The notes: generated from the sequence alone by a model not told the origin. DNA of 64,000 bases from Oscillospiraceae bacterium (GCA_015068225.1 SVKX01000003.1:1-64000), one strand, 5' to 3'; shown: positions 26,313 through 35,216, numbered from the stretch's first letter. Numbers and translations: made by a program.

Positions 26313-26342
26313 CCCACCGCGCCGCTTGAGCGGTGCGGTGGG
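26313..26342 (+). other. Strong hairpin between infB and rbfA
   Basis: Thirteen-bp GC-rich stem (one G-U pair) with a TTGA loop, no T run. It is more likely a processing or stability element than a terminator, since rbfA must be transcribed from upstream. Confidence 0.5.
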
Positions 26343-26370
26343 ATTTCCCAACTTATAAGGAGGATGTAAT

Positions 26371-26733
26371 ATGGCATCCAATCGAATCAATCGGATCAAT
26401 GAAGAGATCCAAAAGGCACTGGCGGAGCTGATCCGCGAGCTGAAAGATCCCCGGGTCCAGAATACCATGATCTCCATTACCCGGGTGGAAACCACCCCGG
26501 ACCTGCGCTATGCCAAGGTCTATACCAGCTTTCTGGAGGAGAATAAGGCAGAGGACGCCCTGAAGGGCCTGAAATCCGCCGGCGGATTTTTGCGCCGGGA
26601 GCTGGGCCGGACTCTGCAGCTGCGCTATACGCCGGAGCTGGTCTGGGCGCTGGATGATTCCATCACCTACGGCGCAAGAATGCTGAAGCTCATCAACTCC
26701 CTTGAGGTAAAGCATGATGATGACGATCAGTGA
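26371..26733 (+). CDS. rbfA: Ribosome-binding factor A
   Basis: 30S maturation factor of 120 aa with a KH-type fold: basic N-terminus SNRINRINEEIQKALAELI, then the conserved DLRYAKVY strand and a final R-x-T-P-E-L motif (LRYTPELVW). AAGGAGG upstream. Its 3' end overlaps nrnA by 20 bases. Confidence 0.95.
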   Translation: MASNRINRINEEIQKALAELIRELKDPRVQNTMISITRVETTPDLRYAKVYTSFLEENKAEDALKGLKSAGGFLRRELGRTLQLRYTPELVWALDDSITYGARMLKLINSLEVKHDDDDQ

Positions 26734-27664
26734 GTGCGCTGCGTGGCTGCAAGCCCGGGACAATTTTCTGATTCTGACCCATCGCCGCCCCGATGGAGAT
26801 ACCCTTGGCTCTGCCGCGGTACTGTGCCGGGGCTTGCGGAGCATGGGAAAAATCGCCCATATCTGGGAAAATCCCGAGATTACCGATAATTACCGGCATC
26901 TGCACGCGGGACTTACCAAGCCTGCCGCAGATGCGGGGGATACCATTGTCTGCGTGGATGTGGCGTCGGAGGGCATGCTTCCATCTACCTGCAAGGGGCT
27001 TTGCGGCAGCATTTCCCTTCGCATCGACCATCATTTCTGCGCTGCCTCCTTTACAGAGGAAGAACTGGTGGACCATACCGCCGGTGCTTGCGGCGAGATC
27101 GTTTACGATTTGCTGATGGCCCTTGGTGTGGTGCTGGATAAGCCCATGGCAGAGGCGCTGTACACCGCCGTTTCTACAGATACCGGCTGCTTCCGCTATG
27201 CCAATACCACCGCCCATTCCCTGCGTACTGCCGCGGCTTGCGCCGAGGCGGGGGCAGATCTGTACCCCATCAATCAGGCACTGTTTGATACCAATTCCCT
27301 GCCCAAGCTCCGGCTGCAGGGCTGGATCGCGGAAAATACCCGGTTTCTGACCGGGGGCAAGCTGGCGGTTTGCGCCCTGCCCAAGGCGGTGGAAGCGCAG
27401 CTGGGTGTGACGGAGGACGATATGGAGAATATCTCCGGCTTCCCCCGCTCCATTGCCGGTGTGGAAATGGCGGCTACTTTGCGGGAAACGGAGGATGGCC
27501 TTGTGAAGATCTCTGTCCGGGCGATCCCCGGTTATGATGCCAGCGCGGTCTGCGCCTGCTTTGGCGGCGGCGGACACAAGGGCGCTGCCGGCGCTTCCGT
27601 GAAGCTGCCTCTTAGCGATGCGGCAGCGGCGGTGGAGAAGGCCATGCTGGAGGTATGCCGATGA
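26714..27664 (+). CDS. nrnA: DHH-family nanoRNase / PAP phosphatase
   Basis: Degrades 2-5-nt RNA and, in Bacillus, dephosphorylates pAp. Protein of 316 aa. DHH domain motifs: THRRPDGDTLGSA, CVDVAS and RIDHH; C-terminal DHHA1 domain with FGGGGHKGAAG. Three consecutive ATG codons begin the frame inside the end of rbfA, with GAGGT just upstream. The stop overlaps the truB start (ATGA). Confidence 0.93.
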   Translation: MMMTISECAAWLQARDNFLILTHRRPDGDTLGSAAVLCRGLRSMGKIAHIWENPEITDNYRHLHAGLTKPAADAGDTIVCVDVASEGMLPSTCKGLCGSISLRIDHHFCAASFTEEELVDHTAGACGEIVYDLLMALGVVLDKPMAEALYTAVSTDTGCFRYANTTAHSLRTAAACAEAGADLYPINQALFDTNSLPKLRLQGWIAENTRFLTGGKLAVCALPKAVEAQLGVTEDDMENISGFPRSIAGVEMAATLRETEDGLVKISVRAIPGYDASAVCACFGGGGHKGAAGASVKLPLSDAAAAVEKAMLEVCR

Positions 27665-28521
27665 ACGGAATCGTCATCGTGGACAAGCCGGAGGGCTGGA
27701 CCAGCCAGGATGTAACGGCCCGGCTGCGCCGGGTGTTCAATACCCGACGGATCGGCCACGGCGGCACGCTGGATCCTATGGCCACCGGCGTTTTGCCGGT
27801 ATTTGTGGGACGGGCTACCCGGGGCGTGGAGTTTTTCGAGCATGCGGAAAAGGTGTATGAAACCATCCTTTTGCCCGGCGTCACCACGGATACGGAGGAT
27901 GTTACCGGCACAGTGCTGACCAAAAAAGAGGTGCAGGTGACGTCCAGTATGGTGGAAGCGGTGCTGCCCCGGTTTCGGGGGGAGATCCTGCAAGTTCCGC
28001 CCATGTATTCTGCCCTGAAGGTGAATGGCCAAAAGCTGTATGATCTGGCCCGGAAGGGTGTGGAGGTGGAGCGAAAGGCCCGCCCCATTATCATCCATGA
28101 GCTGACCCTTTTGGGCGTGGAAGAAGCAGGCATCCGCCTGCGGGTACATTGCTCCAAGGGTACCTATATCCGCACCTTGTGCAAGGATATTGGCGATGCT
28201 TTGGGCTGCGGCGGCTGTATGGCTGCCCTGCGGCGGGTCAAAGCAGGGGAGTATGCTGAGGCAGAGGCAGTTCCCTTGCAGGAGCTGCTGGAGACAGAGA
28301 ATCCGGAAAAATATCTGCGGGGCGTGGACACCATGTTCCGGGATCAGGAGGCAGTGACCCTGAGTCCCAAGCAGGAGCAGCGCTGCCGCAACGGCAATCC
28401 CTTTTCTGTGGGTCTTGCCGACGGTACATACCGGACCTACGGTAAAAATGGCGAATTTCTGGCATTGAGCAAGGTGGAGTCCGGTGTTATGTCAACTATT
28501 AAAAGTTTCTGGGAAGTATAA
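27661..28521 (+). CDS. truB: tRNA pseudouridine(55) synthase
   Basis: Makes pseudouridine 55 in the tRNA T loop. Protein of 286 aa; ATG 27661 is preferred over 27655 because GGAGGT lies six bases before it. Catalytic D38 sits in GGTLDPMATG; the KVNG-x-x-LY and Y-x-R-T motifs are present. Overlaps nrnA by four bases. Followed by a family B repeat before ribF. Confidence 0.95.
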   Translation: MNGIVIVDKPEGWTSQDVTARLRRVFNTRRIGHGGTLDPMATGVLPVFVGRATRGVEFFEHAEKVYETILLPGVTTDTEDVTGTVLTKKEVQVTSSMVEAVLPRFRGEILQVPPMYSALKVNGQKLYDLARKGVEVERKARPIIIHELTLLGVEEAGIRLRVHCSKGTYIRTLCKDIGDALGCGGCMAALRRVKAGEYAEAEAVPLQELLETENPEKYLRGVDTMFRDQEAVTLSPKQEQRCRNGNPFSVGLADGTYRTYGKNGEFLALSKVESGVMSTIKSFWEV

Positions 28522-28550
28522 ATTTGGAGCTTATAGAGCAGTATCGATAA

Positions 28551-28676
28551 TGTCATCCTGAGCGACCCTGAGCGTAGTCGAAGGGGAGCCGAAGGATCCG
28601 TATCCCCTAAAAAGAGAACGGATTCTTCGACTTCGCAGGAAATTCCAAGAATTTTCCTGCTCCGCTCAGAATGACA
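28551..28676. repeat. Interspersed repeat family B, copy 1
   Basis: Inverted repeat of 126 bp. Ends TGTCATCCTGAGCG and the complementary CGCTCAGAATGACA; includes CGAAGGGGAGCCGAAGGATC and its partner GATTCTTCGACTTCG. The second copy is at 63192-63303. The TGTCATTCTGAGCG family is widely dispersed in bacteria. Confidence 0.75.
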
Positions 28677-28719
28677 CCTGGTACAAACCGGTCTATAAAC
28701 TGAAATTCAGGTATCCATT

Positions 28720-29601
28720 ATGAGAAAGAAAATTTTTGCCCTTGGTTTTTTTGACGGGGTGCATCTGGGCCATCAGGCACTGCTTACAGCCTGTGAGATT
28801 CTTGCCCGGGAGGAAAATGCCGCTGTGGCGGCCATAACCTTTGACCGGCATCCCCAGTCTCTGTTTATGGGGAATCCACCGGCGCTGCTCAATTCCGCTT
28901 CTGACCGGGCGCTGCTTCTGCGGCAGTTTGGCGTGGAGCATATAGAATGCATGCCAGTTACCGAGAAGGTTATGTCAACCGATTGGGAGACCTTTCTGGA
29001 GAATCTGGTAGAGCAGGGGGGCACGGGCTTTGTCTGCGGCGATGATTTTCGCTTTGGTCACAAGGGCGAGGGAAATGCAGAGAAACTAGCGGCTTTCTGC
29101 CGTGAAAGAGGTTTGCCTTGCGTCATCATCCCGGAGCAGACCATGGACGGCGTTCGTATTTCTTCCACCCATATCCGCACGCTTGTGGAAAACGGAGAGA
29201 TGGAAGACGCCGCTAAGTTTTTGGGCCATCCCCACATCTTGAGCGGTGAAGTGGTAAGCGGACGGCAGCTGGGTCGCACCATAGGGATTCCCACAGCCAA
29301 TGTGCTGCTGCCGGAGGGGGTTGTGGTGCCCAAACTGGGTGTCTATGCCTGTATTTGCGTCGTCGACGGCAGAAGCTATGTGGCGGTGACCAATGTGGGC
29401 AGCCGGCCCACGGTGGATGGCCATCAGGTGCGGGCAGAGAGCTGGCTGCTGGATTTTTCCGGAGATCTGTACGGCAAAAAGATAACCTTGCAGTTTTATG
29501 AATTCCTCCGCCCTGAGGAAAAGTTCCCATCTTTGGAGGCCTTAAAGGCAAAAATCCAGCAGGATGGGGCAAAAGTTCAAAAAATCTTTGGAAATTTATG
29601 A
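28720..29601 (+). CDS. ribF: Bifunctional riboflavin kinase / FAD synthetase
   Basis: Protein of 293 aa making FMN then FAD. N-terminal adenylyltransferase domain with FDGVHLGH (HxGH at 15-18) and the ISST-type motif in VRISSTHIR; C-terminal riboflavin kinase domain with GRTIGIPTAN and NVGSRPT. The ribosome-binding site is weak. It follows truB in the standard order but is separated by a palindromic repeat, so mRNA processing there may set its level. No FMN riboswitch is visible. Confidence 0.94.
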   Translation: MRKKIFALGFFDGVHLGHQALLTACEILAREENAAVAAITFDRHPQSLFMGNPPALLNSASDRALLLRQFGVEHIECMPVTEKVMSTDWETFLENLVEQGGTGFVCGDDFRFGHKGEGNAEKLAAFCRERGLPCVIIPEQTMDGVRISSTHIRTLVENGEMEDAAKFLGHPHILSGEVVSGRQLGRTIGIPTANVLLPEGVVVPKLGVYACICVVDGRSYVAVTNVGSRPTVDGHQVRAESWLLDFSGDLYGKKITLQFYEFLRPEEKFPSLEALKAKIQQDGAKVQKIFGNL

Positions 29602-29610
29602 AAGTTTTCC

Positions 29611-29639
29611 TTTACTTTTGGGAAAACTTATGATACGAT
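29611..29639 (+). promoter_or_regulatory. Promoter of rpsO
   Basis: TTTACT (29611-29616), 17 bases, TACGAT (29634-29639). The -35 is weak, the -10 good. Confidence 0.55.
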
Positions 29640-29642
29640 ATT

Positions 29643-29748
29643 CGGGCTGGCTATGGCCAGACGATATTACTATGCCCGCAGCTCAGTTTTGGGAAGACAC
29701 CGACCCTCTACTTGGCGCGAGGTAAATTCAAAAAAGGTGGTAAACACA
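29643..29748 (+). promoter_or_regulatory. Structured rpsO leader, candidate S15 autoregulatory site
   Basis: Untranslated leader of about 100 bases. An outer stem CGGGC / GCCCG (29643-29647 with 29674-29678) encloses a hairpin TGGC-TATG-GCCA. S15 proteins commonly bind structured leaders of their own mRNA; whether this RNA mimics the 16S site is inference. Confidence 0.4.
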
Positions 29749-30015
29749 ATGATTCAGAAGGAAAAGAAGACCCAGGTCATTCTGGACAACGCAACCCATG
29801 AGGGCGATACCGGTTCTCCCGAGGTTCAGGTCGCCATCCTGACTGCCCGCATCAACGAGCTGACCGATCATCTGCGTGTGCACAAGCACGACAACCACTC
29901 CCGTCGTGGCCTGCTGATGATGGTTGGTAAGCGCCGCAGCCTGCTGGACTATCTGGCAAAGAAGGACATCAACCGTTACCGTGCTCTGATCGCCAAGCTG
30001 GGTATCCGTAAGTAA
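29749..30015 (+). CDS. rpsO: 30S ribosomal protein S15
   Basis: Primary-binding ribosomal protein of 88 aa; contains the signature [12 protein letters not shown] that contacts the 16S rRNA three-way junction. ATG 29749, eight bases after AAAAGGTGG, gives the standard N-terminus. Own promoter, leader and terminator upstream of pnp, as in many bacteria. Confidence 0.97.
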   Translation: MIQKEKKTQVILDNATHEGDTGSPEVQVAILTARINELTDHLRVHKHDNHSRRGLLMMVGKRRSLLDYLAKKDINRYRALIAKLGIRK

Positions 30016-30023
30016 GATTTTGG

Positions 30024-30052
30024 AAAGGGCGACGGATACCGTCGCCCTTTTT
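30024..30052 (+). terminator. Rho-independent terminator of rpsO
   Basis: Twelve-bp stem AAAGGGCGACGG / CCGTCGCCCTTT with a three-base loop and T tail. Confidence 0.88.
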
Positions 30053-30065
30053 CAAAGCAATCGAT

Positions 30066-30133
30066 CGGGAGCGACTTTAGCAGTTGAAAGTGTCGACGAA
30101 TCTCGCCGCCAGTTTCAAGTGCTAAACCTCCCG
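30066..30133 (+). repeat. Long imperfect inverted repeat upstream of pnp
   Basis: Arms pair as CGGGAG/CTCCCG, TTTAGCA/TGCTAAA and TTGAAA/TTTCAA with small internal loops and a 23-base apical loop. Placed between the rpsO terminator and pnp, it is either a pnp leader structure (an RNase III-type processing stem) or a small repeat element. Confidence 0.6.
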
Positions 30134-30147
30134 AAACACAATCACCA

Positions 30148-30244
30148 TGTCATTGCGAGGAGCGCAGCGACGTGGCAATCCTCCGGACATTCCGGAAACC
30201 TATGGGGATCGCCACACCAGCGTTCGCGCTGGTTCGCAATGACA
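30148..30244. repeat. Interspersed repeat family A, copy 1
   Basis: Palindrome of 97 bp: TGTCATTGCGAGGAGC...CGACGTGGCAATC, then GGGGATCGCCAC...GCTGGTTCGCAATGACA. Same family as 40186-40294 and 60095-60191. Here in the rpsO-pnp gap. Confidence 0.85.
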
Positions 30245-30270
30245 CCACTTTACTAAGGAGGTTATTACCA

Positions 30271-32397
30271 ATGATTACTCGCAAACAGTATCCCAACCAT
30301 CACGTTTTCGAGACCGAGATCGGTGGCCGCACCTTTACCGTAGAGACCGGTAAGGTTGCTGAGCTTGCCAATGCCGAGTGCATCTGCCGCTACGGCGACA
30401 CCGTGGTGCTGGTCACCTGCACCTGCAACCCCATCCCCAAGGCCGGCATCGACTACTTCCCCCTGACCATCGAGTTTGAGGAGAGAATGTATTCCGTGGG
30501 CCGCATTCCCGGCTCCTTCAACCGCCGTGAGGGCAAGCCCTCCGAGCGCGGTATCCTGAACAGCCGTATCATCGACCGTCCCATGCGTCCTCTGTTCGAC
30601 GAGGAGCTGCGTAACGATACCGTCGTTACCTGCACCGTGCTGGCTACTGACCACGATAACCCCGTGGAGATCGTCGCTTCTCTGGGCGCTTCCATCGCCA
30701 TCGCATCCTCCGACGTGCCCTGGAACGGACCTGTGGCTACCACCAATGTGGCTTACCTGGACGGCAAGTATATCGTCAACCCCTCCGCTGAGGAGCGGGA
30801 GGCCTGCTCCTGCTTTGTCTGCATCAGCTCCACCTTCGAGAAGGTGGTCATGATCGAGACCGAGGCCAACGAAGCCCCCGAGGAGATCGTTTACAACTGT
30901 ATCAATGTTGCCCACGAGACCAATATGGAGATCGTGAAGTTCATCAACGAGATCGTTGCCAAGATCGGCAAGCCCAAGTTCACCTTTGAGAAGGCTGCTG
31001 TCAACCACGATCTGCTGGATGATCTGATCAACTATGGCCTGGGTCAGATTGAGTATGCTCTGGACACTGACGACAAGAATGTCCGTGAGGAGCGCCTGAC
31101 TGCCGCCCGTATCGACTTCAAGAACCAGTTCGTGGAGAAGTACGGCGAGGAAGAGTTCGAGACCCACATCGAAGTGTGCCTGTACAAGATGCAGAAGAAG
31201 GTGGTCAAGAAGTGGCTGCTGGCTGGCAAGCGCGTAGACGGCCGCGGCATGGATGACATCCGTCCTCTGGACGCTGAGGTTGGCGTTCTGCCCAGAGTTC
31301 ATGGCTCCGGCCTGTTCTCCCGTGGCCAGACTCAGGTGCTGTCCATCTGCACCCTGAACACACTGTCCGCTGCTCAGAAGCTGGATACCATCTACCCCGA
31401 GGAAACCAAGCGCTATATCCACCACTATAACTTCCCCTCCTTCTCCACTGGCGAAGCCCGTGCAGCCCGTTCCACCAGCCGTCGTGAGATCGGTCACGGT
31501 GCACTGGCTGAAAAGGCACTGCTGCCTGTGATCCCCAGTGTTGAGGAGTTCCCCTATTCCATCCGTGTGGTGTCCGAGGTCCTGTCCTCCAACGGCTCTA
31601 CCTCCCAGGGCTCCATTTGCGGCTCTACTCTGGCTCTGATGGATGCCGGTGTGCCCATCAAGCGGCCTGTTGCCGGCATTTCCTGCGGCCTGATTTCCGA
31701 TCAGGAGACTGGCGAGTGGAGAACCTTCACCGATATTCAGGGTGTTGAGGACTTCCACGGCGAAATGGACTTTAAGGTTGCCGGTACTACCGAGGGTATT
31801 ACCGCCATCCAGATGGACCTGAAGAACAAGGGTCTGACCATGGAGATCATTGCTGACGCTCTGGAGCGCTGCCGCAAGGCCCGTCTGGTCATTCTGGAAG
31901 AGGTCATGCTTAAGGCCATCCCCGAGCCTCGCGCCGAGGTTTCCGAGTTCGCCCCCAAGATGATCAGCATGAAGGTCCCTGTGGACAAGATCCGCGAGGT
32001 CATCGGCTCCGGCGGCAAGACCATTCAGAAGATCTGCGCTGATACCGGTGCTAAGGTGGATATCGAGGATGATGGCTCTGTGTTTATCTCCGCTGTGGAC
32101 AGCGCTGCTGCCTACGCCGCCAAGAAGATGATCGATGACATCTGCTTCGTTCCCGAGGTGGGCAAGCTGTACTACGGCAAGGTCGTCCGCATCCTGCCCA
32201 TCGGCGCCTTCGTAGAGATCGCTCCCGGCCATGACGGCATGGTCCACATCTCCAAACTGGAGAACCGCCGCGTGGAAAAGGTCGAGGATGTTCTGAATCT
32301 GGGCGATATGACCTGGGTCAAGTTCATGGGCTTCGATGAGAAGGGCCGTGCAAACTTCAGCCGCAAGGATGCCCTGAAGGAAATGGAAAACGCCTAA
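30271..32397 (+). CDS. pnp: Polyribonucleotide nucleotidyltransferase (PNPase)
   Basis: Phosphorolytic 3'-5' exoribonuclease of 708 aa, core of the RNA degradosome. ATG 30271 follows AAGGAGG by nine bases. Two RNase PH domains (about 5-230 and 320-545; second contains the active-site region with FSTGEA and D-x-x-G-x-x-D-x-D type FHGEMDFKVAGT), KH domain with IGSGGKTIQKI (about 565) and C-terminal S1 domain (about 625-695). Codon use is strongly biased. The upstream inverted repeats suggest leader-based control. Confidence 0.98.
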   Translation: MITRKQYPNHHVFETEIGGRTFTVETGKVAELANAECICRYGDTVVLVTCTCNPIPKAGIDYFPLTIEFEERMYSVGRIPGSFNRREGKPSERGILNSRIIDRPMRPLFDEELRNDTVVTCTVLATDHDNPVEIVASLGASIAIASSDVPWNGPVATTNVAYLDGKYIVNPSAEEREACSCFVCISSTFEKVVMIETEANEAPEEIVYNCINVAHETNMEIVKFINEIVAKIGKPKFTFEKAAVNHDLLDDLINYGLGQIEYALDTDDKNVREERLTAARIDFKNQFVEKYGEEEFETHIEVCLYKMQKKVVKKWLLAGKRVDGRGMDDIRPLDAEVGVLPRVHGSGLFSRGQTQVLSICTLNTLSAAQKLDTIYPEETKRYIHHYNFPSFSTGEARAARSTSRREIGHGALAEKALLPVIPSVEEFPYSIRVVSEVLSSNGSTSQGSICGSTLALMDAGVPIKRPVAGISCGLISDQETGEWRTFTDIQGVEDFHGEMDFKVAGTTEGITAIQMDLKNKGLTMEIIADALERCRKARLVILEEVMLKAIPEPRAEVSEFAPKMISMKVPVDKIREVIGSGGKTIQKICADTGAKVDIEDDGSVFISAVDSAAAYAAKKMIDDICFVPEVGKLYYGKVVRILPIGAFVEIAPGHDGMVHISKLENRRVEKVEDVLNLGDMTWVKFMGFDEKGRANFSRKDALKEMENA

Positions 32398-32407
32398 ATA
32401 AATGCGC

Positions 32408-32438
32408 AAATGCCGCCGGGAAACCGGCGGCATTTTTT
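32408..32438 (+). terminator. Rho-independent terminator of pnp
   Basis: Twelve-bp stem AAATGCCGCCGG / CCGGCGGCATTT, GAAA loop, T run. Probably also stops spoIIE transcripts from the other side. Confidence 0.92.
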
Positions 32439-32555
32439 GATATCAGGCAGCAAAAATCCGGATTTATCGAGCCGTTTAACAAAATATTGTGGTTTTGCTA
32501 CAAATTATTATCCCACATCTTGTGTTTCGACAGATTTCGTGGAAGATAAGTGGTA

Positions 32556-34481
32556 TTATGTAGACACAGGCGCTGAAACCAGTCGAACCACCGCGACAGT
32601 GGCATCGTCGCAGCCGTCTGTATGGCTGGTCTCCAGAATTCTGGATGCCAACTCTCCTGCGGGTTCCCCGGCCCGTTCCCATGCACGGCGCAGCACATCC
32701 TCTCCGCCTGCACCGTCGCTGAGCAAAACCAGCGTCTCTCCCCGACGCAGGGACAGCCGCTCTACCGATTCCCGGCCGTCTTTTACAGACAACCCCGGCG
32801 GTGGCGTGGCTGTCCCGATTTTTACAGGCTCTCCGTGGGAGATCAGATAGGAGGGTGCTGCGCCCCATTTATAAATGGTGGCTTTTCCTGTGTCCAGCCG
32901 CAGCTCCGCAAGATCAATGGTCACCGCGCCGGCTTTTCCCTGCAGGGCGCACAGATTGTTAATGGTCCGAAGGGCATATTCCGGCGGATATCCGGCGGCA
33001 AGAAGATTTCGCAGCATGGAGCCGGTGCGTTTTCCCTCCCGAGCGGCCTCCTCGCCGGTACCCATGCCGTCGCACAGCAGGATATAGTACCGGCATTCCA
33101 CCCCTGCAAACCACAGACAGCGGTCGCCGTTGGCAGGCTCTTTGCTGGCGGTGCAGACAGCCACTTCCGGCTGATACCACTGCCGGGGAGGGGTGGTCCG
33201 CTGAGCCAATGCGTCAGATATATCCTGCAAATATTCCGAGAGGAACTGATATTGCTGTACCACAGCCCAGTGGTATTCCTGCCGCCGGTCCCGATCCGCC
33301 CGGATCAGGCGAAGCTGCTCCTGACTGCGCCGCAGCTCCTGCAGCAACCGGCCGGCCTTTCGGCAGCCCTTGGGAAGATCCGCGCCGTTGCCCAGTGGCT
33401 TGTGCAGCAGCGCAGTGGGCATTTCCTCCGGATTTTCCTTGCAGGTCTTTCGGCAGGGGCAGCTGCCGCAGGCCCGTTCTGCTGCCCGGGCGATCAGGGC
33501 GGCTTCATCCACAGGGGGCTCTTCCACAGCCCGCAATAGCTGCTGAGCCTGATTCAATACGCCGGAGGCCATTTCCAGCCGCACCTGCGCCACGCCGGTC
33601 TCGCCCCGTCGATGGGAAAGATTTGGGGTGACCGGGATAAAAATTGCCCCGGCGCTTCCGGCTACCAACCCTATGGCGGGCATCAGATCCCAAACACCGC
33701 ACAGACTCATAATCAGAAGATACACTGCCACAGGGCTGCCGTAATACAGCTTTTTCGGTCCCCAGGGCAGCAGCCGCAGCAGACAGGCAAGGCTCAGCAC
33801 TGCCGTCATGGGGACTGCCGTGATCTGAGCAAGATCCAGCGCCAGTCCTGCCAGTGCAGCCGCAGGAAAGGGCCCGGCGCAGGCAAGTACCGCGCCGGCT
33901 ATGTAACCAAGGTTCAGCCAGGGAAAAGGCGCAACCTGAGCCAGTGCCAGCACCGCCAGCGCGCAGACCGCCCAGTCTATCACCGGATCCCGCCGCACCA
34001 GTGCCACAGAAAATAGGCCCGTGGTCACAGCGGCGATACCGATGCGCAGCAAGTATACCACGATGGGGGTGTCATCTCCCTGCCATACCTGAAACAAAAG
34101 CCCCGTAGCTGCTACGATCAATGCCGCCAGAGCGCTCATAAGCAGGGGCGCTTCTTCCAGAATTCGGCGTCCTCCCAGCAGCACCGCGGCGATCAGCCCC
34201 AGGGAGATCCAGACAATGCCCTGAGAGCCTGCCGCTCCCCAGAATACCAGATACCCTACCATACTGCCGGCAGCCAGTAAAACACAGGGCCATCCCGATG
34301 CGGCGCAAAGCAGACCCAGCGCCAGGGGTTGAGGGCGGCTGCTGAGACTGGCGGCGCTGAGCAGATACCCTGCCAGTAAATAGGCGCAGAACTGCACAGC
34401 AGCATGCAATTTGGGATCTGCCAGCAGGCGCTTGACTCTGCGCTGCCCCCGCCGGACATAGACCCCCAGTGAAACCATCAT
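32556..34481 (-). CDS. spoIIE: Stage II sporulation protein E (SpoIIE-type phosphatase)
   Basis: Serine phosphatase that dephosphorylates SpoIIAA, freeing sigma-F in the forespore. Protein of about 641 aa, shorter than the 827 aa of Bacillus. N-terminal half: about ten membrane helices. Middle: a cysteine cluster (ACGSCPCRKTC) and coiled region. C-terminal PP2C domain with the metal aspartates in LCDGMGTG, LLSDGAGGED and DGCDDATV. Start choice is uncertain: ATG 34481 is given; GTG 34490 sits three bases after AAAGG. Monocistronic, divergent from the CYTH gene. Confidence 0.9.
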   Translation of the reverse strand: MMVSLGVYVRRGQRRVKRLLADPKLHAAVQFCAYLLAGYLLSAASLSSRPQPLALGLLCAASGWPCVLLAAGSMVGYLVFWGAAGSQGIVWISLGLIAAVLLGGRRILEEAPLLMSALAALIVAATGLLFQVWQGDDTPIVVYLLRIGIAAVTTGLFSVALVRRDPVIDWAVCALAVLALAQVAPFPWLNLGYIAGAVLACAGPFPAAALAGLALDLAQITAVPMTAVLSLACLLRLLPWGPKKLYYGSPVAVYLLIMSLCGVWDLMPAIGLVAGSAGAIFIPVTPNLSHRRGETGVAQVRLEMASGVLNQAQQLLRAVEEPPVDEAALIARAAERACGSCPCRKTCKENPEEMPTALLHKPLGNGADLPKGCRKAGRLLQELRRSQEQLRLIRADRDRRQEYHWAVVQQYQFLSEYLQDISDALAQRTTPPRQWYQPEVAVCTASKEPANGDRCLWFAGVECRYYILLCDGMGTGEEAAREGKRTGSMLRNLLAAGYPPEYALRTINNLCALQGKAGAVTIDLAELRLDTGKATIYKWGAAPSYLISHGEPVKIGTATPPPGLSVKDGRESVERLSLRRGETLVLLSDGAGGEDVLRRAWERAGEPAGELASRILETSHTDGCDDATVAVVRLVSAPVST

Positions 34482-34572
34482 TCGTACCACGATCCTTTCC
34501 CTTTCTGATAGGAAAATCCTAACATGAGAGGGGGGGATTTTTTTGTCGGAAACCGTTTGGCAAGAAAGTTTC

Positions 34573-34601
34573 TTGCATACATGGCCTTCCGGGTGTATAA
34601 T
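34573..34601 (+). promoter_or_regulatory. Sigma-A promoter of the CYTH-exonuclease operon
   Basis: TTGCAT (34573-34578), 17 bases, TATAAT (34596-34601), then AGGAGGAGG and GTG at 34638. Confidence 0.85.
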
Positions 34602-34637
34602 ATGGTAGATACGCGCAGTCTTAGGAGGAGGTTTACC

Positions 34638-35216
34638 GTGGGCAGAGAGTTTGAACTGAAATTTTCCGCAACGCCTCAGCAGCAGGCGGCCCTTGCCAGC
34701 CGGTTTGGGGAATTCTCTGTGATCGCCATGGAGACCACCTATTACGATACTCGAGAGCGCGCCCTGTCCGACCGGCGGATCACTTTGCGCCGGCGGCTGG
34801 AAAACGGCCACAGTGTGTGCACCCTGAAGACCTCCACAGACGGTATCGGCCGGGGAGAGTGGGAAGTGGAGCGGGAGGAAATATCCCAAGCCATTGATAC
34901 GTTATGTAAACTCAGCCAATGGGACGGACTGCCCGAACTTCTGGCATCCGGCGTGGAGCCTGTGTGCGGCGCGTGCTTCACAAGGCAGGCCAAGACCCTT
35001 GTACTGGAAGGCTGCACTGTGGAGCTGGCATTGGACAGCGGCATTCTTCTGGGCGGTGGCAAACAGATCCCCCTTTGCGAGGTGGAGGTGGAGCTGAAAT
35101 CCGGCAGCGAGGAGGCTGCGGTGGACTTCGCCAAGGCACTTAGCCGGGAGTTTTGCATGAAACAGGAGAAAAAGAGCAAATTCCGCCGGGCGCTGGCGCT
35201 GGCGAGGGGAGAATGA
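34638..35216 (+). CDS. CYTH-domain protein (triphosphate tunnel metalloenzyme family)
   Basis: Protein of 192 aa; GTG start with GGAGGAGG upstream. N-terminal E4-x-E6-x-K8 (REFELKF) is the signature of CYTH enzymes, which bind triphosphorylated substrates and metal ions inside a beta-barrel tunnel; further conserved residues include YYDT and LRRR. Members hydrolyse thiamine triphosphate or inorganic triphosphate, or make cAMP. The substrate is not identifiable here. The exonuclease gene begins two bases after its stop. Confidence 0.85.
   Translation: MGREFELKFSATPQQQAALASRFGEFSVIAMETTYYDTRERALSDRRITLRRRLENGHSVCTLKTSTDGIGRGEWEVEREEISQAIDTLCKLSQWDGLPELLASGVEPVCGACFTRQAKTLVLEGCTVELALDSGILLGGGKQIPLCEVEVELKSGSEEAAVDFAKALSREFCMKQEKKSKFRRALALARGE

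Noticed and set aside
23969..26377. Long open frame opposite infB
   Set aside because: Shadow of the infB codon pattern with repetitive hydrophobic composition; no homology and no start signal.
34530..34545. Possible Spo0A box (TGTCGGAA) upstream of spoIIE
   Set aside because: Differs from the TGTCGAA consensus by an inserted base, and no matching promoter for spoIIE could be placed.
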